From contig JBHOQQ010000088.1 in assembly GCA_042408955.1 (NCBI GenBank), forward strand, positions 1 to 64,000: DNA of 64,000 nucleotides. Direction: 5' to 3'. The notes below the pieces were generated by a model. The model made no database searches. It worked only from the letters and a program-made list of their open reading frames with translations, and was not told the DNA's origin. Numbering within the stretch: position 1 is the first letter of the stretch; every line of letters starts with the position of its first letter. Made by a program: the position numbers and the translations under genes. This DNA is from CALGSZ01 sp042408955 (GTDB lineage Bacteria; Chloroflexota; Chloroflexia; Thermomicrobiales; UBA6265). This document shows positions 62,930 through 64,000 of the stretch, piece after piece.

Positions 62930-64000
62930 TGGTCTACACGGCGATCACCATTGAAGGAGGGCTTTTCCCCTCCGACCTCCTCGACCGCGTCGCCACCGGC
63001 GAGGGGCCGGGCCAGGCGCCGAAGGACTTCGGCCTCGACAGCGGCCGCCTCAGCGACGAGATCCAATCCGCCTTCTCCGACATCCACGCCTATTGGGACG
63101 CCTTCCAGCGGCGTCTCGCTCACTCCAGGGAGAGCGCGACGACGATCACGCGCGAGAGCTGGGTCACCCCCCTGCTGGAACGCCTCGGCTTTACGCTGGA
63201 GTACCAGCGCGCGGGCGCGGTGATCGGCGGGGAGGTCTTCCCGATCTCGCACCGCGCCGGCGACGACCCGGGCGCACCACCGGTTCACATCGTCGCCATC
63301 GGCCAGTCGCTCGACCGAAAGGAAGGCGCCCGCCGCTCGCCGCACGCCCTCGTCCAGGAGTACCTCAACCGCTCCGATGCGCTCTGGGGCATCGTCACGA
63401 ACGGCGAGCGGCTGCGCCTGCTGCGCGACTCCGCCCGTCTCTCCCGCCCGACCTACCTGGAGTTCGACCTGCGGGGGATGATCGAGGGGAATCTCTACAG
63501 CGAGTTCGTCCTGTTTTACCGCCTGCTCCACCGCACCCGCTTCCCGCAGGGCGCCGCCGATGCACAGGCCTGCGTGCTGGAACGCCTCTACCAGGCGGGG
63601 ATCGACGCCGGCGGCCGCGTCCGCGAGAAGCTGCGCGAAGGCGTTGAGCAAGCCCTTGAGATCCTTGGCCAGGCGTTTCTCAGCCACCCGGACAGTGCCG
63701 AGCTGCGGGAGGCGATCGCCAGCGGCCGGCTTGATGCGGCTGGCTACTACCGCCAGCTCCTCCGCCTCATTTACCGCCTCCTCTTCCTCTTCGTCGCCGA
63801 GGAGCGCCGTCTCATCTTCCCGCCGGAGGACGCACCCTCCCCGCTCCCAGGGTTGGACGAGGGGCCAGGGGCGAGGGCCGGCATCTACTATCGCTATTAC
63901 AGTGTCAGCCGTCTCCGCGAACGCTGCGAGCGGCCCTTTGCTGCCGACCGCTTCGCTGACCTCTGGCAGGGACTGCTGATGACCTTCCGCCTCTTCCGCG
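62929..64000 (+). CDS. Large methylase-like protein, Eco57I/type IIG type (3' partial)
   Basis: The gene is open to the window end, so about 357 residues are visible. The N-terminal part (SRESATTITRESWVTPLLERLG, then HIVAIGQSLDRK and GIVTNGERLRLL) resembles the nuclease/recognition-like N-region of large Eco57I-type methylase proteins and of DISARM DrmMI. The methylase motif (NPPY or DPPY) should follow outside the window and cannot be checked. A 12-16-residue insert around DAPSPLPGLDEGPGARAG (63834-63880) interrupts the otherwise continuous fold. It is translationally coupled to the helicase. Confidence 0.65.
   Translation, partial: MVYTAITIEGGLFPSDLLDRVATGEGPGQAPKDFGLDSGRLSDEIQSAFSDIHAYWDAFQRRLAHSRESATTITRESWVTPLLERLGFTLEYQRAGAVIGGEVFPISHRAGDDPGAPPVHIVAIGQSLDRKEGARRSPHALVQEYLNRSDALWGIVTNGERLRLLRDSARLSRPTYLEFDLRGMIEGNLYSEFVLFYRLLHRTRFPQGAADAQACVLERLYQAGIDAGGRVREKLREGVEQALEILGQAFLSHPDSAELREAIASGRLDAAGYYRQLLRLIYRLLFLFVAEERRLIFPPEDAPSPLPGLDEGPGARAGIYYRYYSVSRLRERCERPFAADRFADLWQGLLMTFRLFR

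Overview
The window is one stretch of a GC-rich bacterial chromosome. The gene content suggests a Chloroflexota bacterium of the Thermomicrobia type: hyf-like hydrogenase genes, a PduO-type cobalamin adenosyltransferase, MoxR/DUF58 and DUF4129 genes, PucR, and a GlcD-GlcF fusion. This is an inference from gene content; there is no rRNA gene to confirm it. I saw no rRNA, tRNA, CRISPR array or insertion sequence. Genes are close-packed, with many ATGA or TAG/ATG junctions and good Shine-Dalgarno sites.

Layout. 1-8.8 kb: the end of a multi-PAS hybrid histidine kinase, an FRG-domain protein, a zinc alcohol dehydrogenase, a membrane-anchored coiled-coil protein, a Tat-exported protein and a FUSC-type membrane protein. 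8.9-16.7 kb (minus strand): a seven-gene operon for a membrane-bound group 4 [NiFe] hydrogenase (hyfB-C-E-F-G-H-I order), without an adjacent formate or CO dehydrogenase. 17-26 kb (plus): a glycolate/D-lactate oxidase fusion, SRPBCC and HAD proteins, a Gfo/Idh/MocA oxidoreductase, a D-threonine-aldolase-like enzyme and an RNA-repair type Pnkp that lacks the ligase domain; the PduO adenosyltransferase is on the other strand. 26.6-34.6 kb: nitrogen metabolism, with the large subunit of glutamate synthase divergent from a glutamine-synthetase-like gene and a PucR regulator.

34.7-42.5 kb: small membrane and cupin genes, then a minus-strand MoxR/DUF58/DUF4129 operon with a PH-like and a HEAT-repeat gene. 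42.5-46.3 kb: an antiporter-UspA-CBS cluster and a DUF190 plus CBS protein; the antiporter has a structured 5' leader whose pairing covers the sequence next to its ribosome-binding site. 46.5-50 kb: an unusual protein made of two MutS-like ATPases in tandem, preceded by a compact candidate small RNA with its own promoter and intrinsic terminator. 50-55 kb: an ECF sigma/anti-sigma pair, a zinc-ribbon protein, and fabD and fabF.

55-64 kb has an accessory character: a 685-base intergenic region full of palindromes, a sigma-like/small helical/ImmA-IrrE triad, a NurA-like protein, a zinc-ribbon gene killed by a stop codon and a frameshift, and the start of a probable DNA-modification defence locus (SNF2-like helicase followed by a large methylase-like protein cut by the window edge). 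The helicase-methylase pair recalls class 1 DISARM, but the core genes that would prove it lie outside the window.
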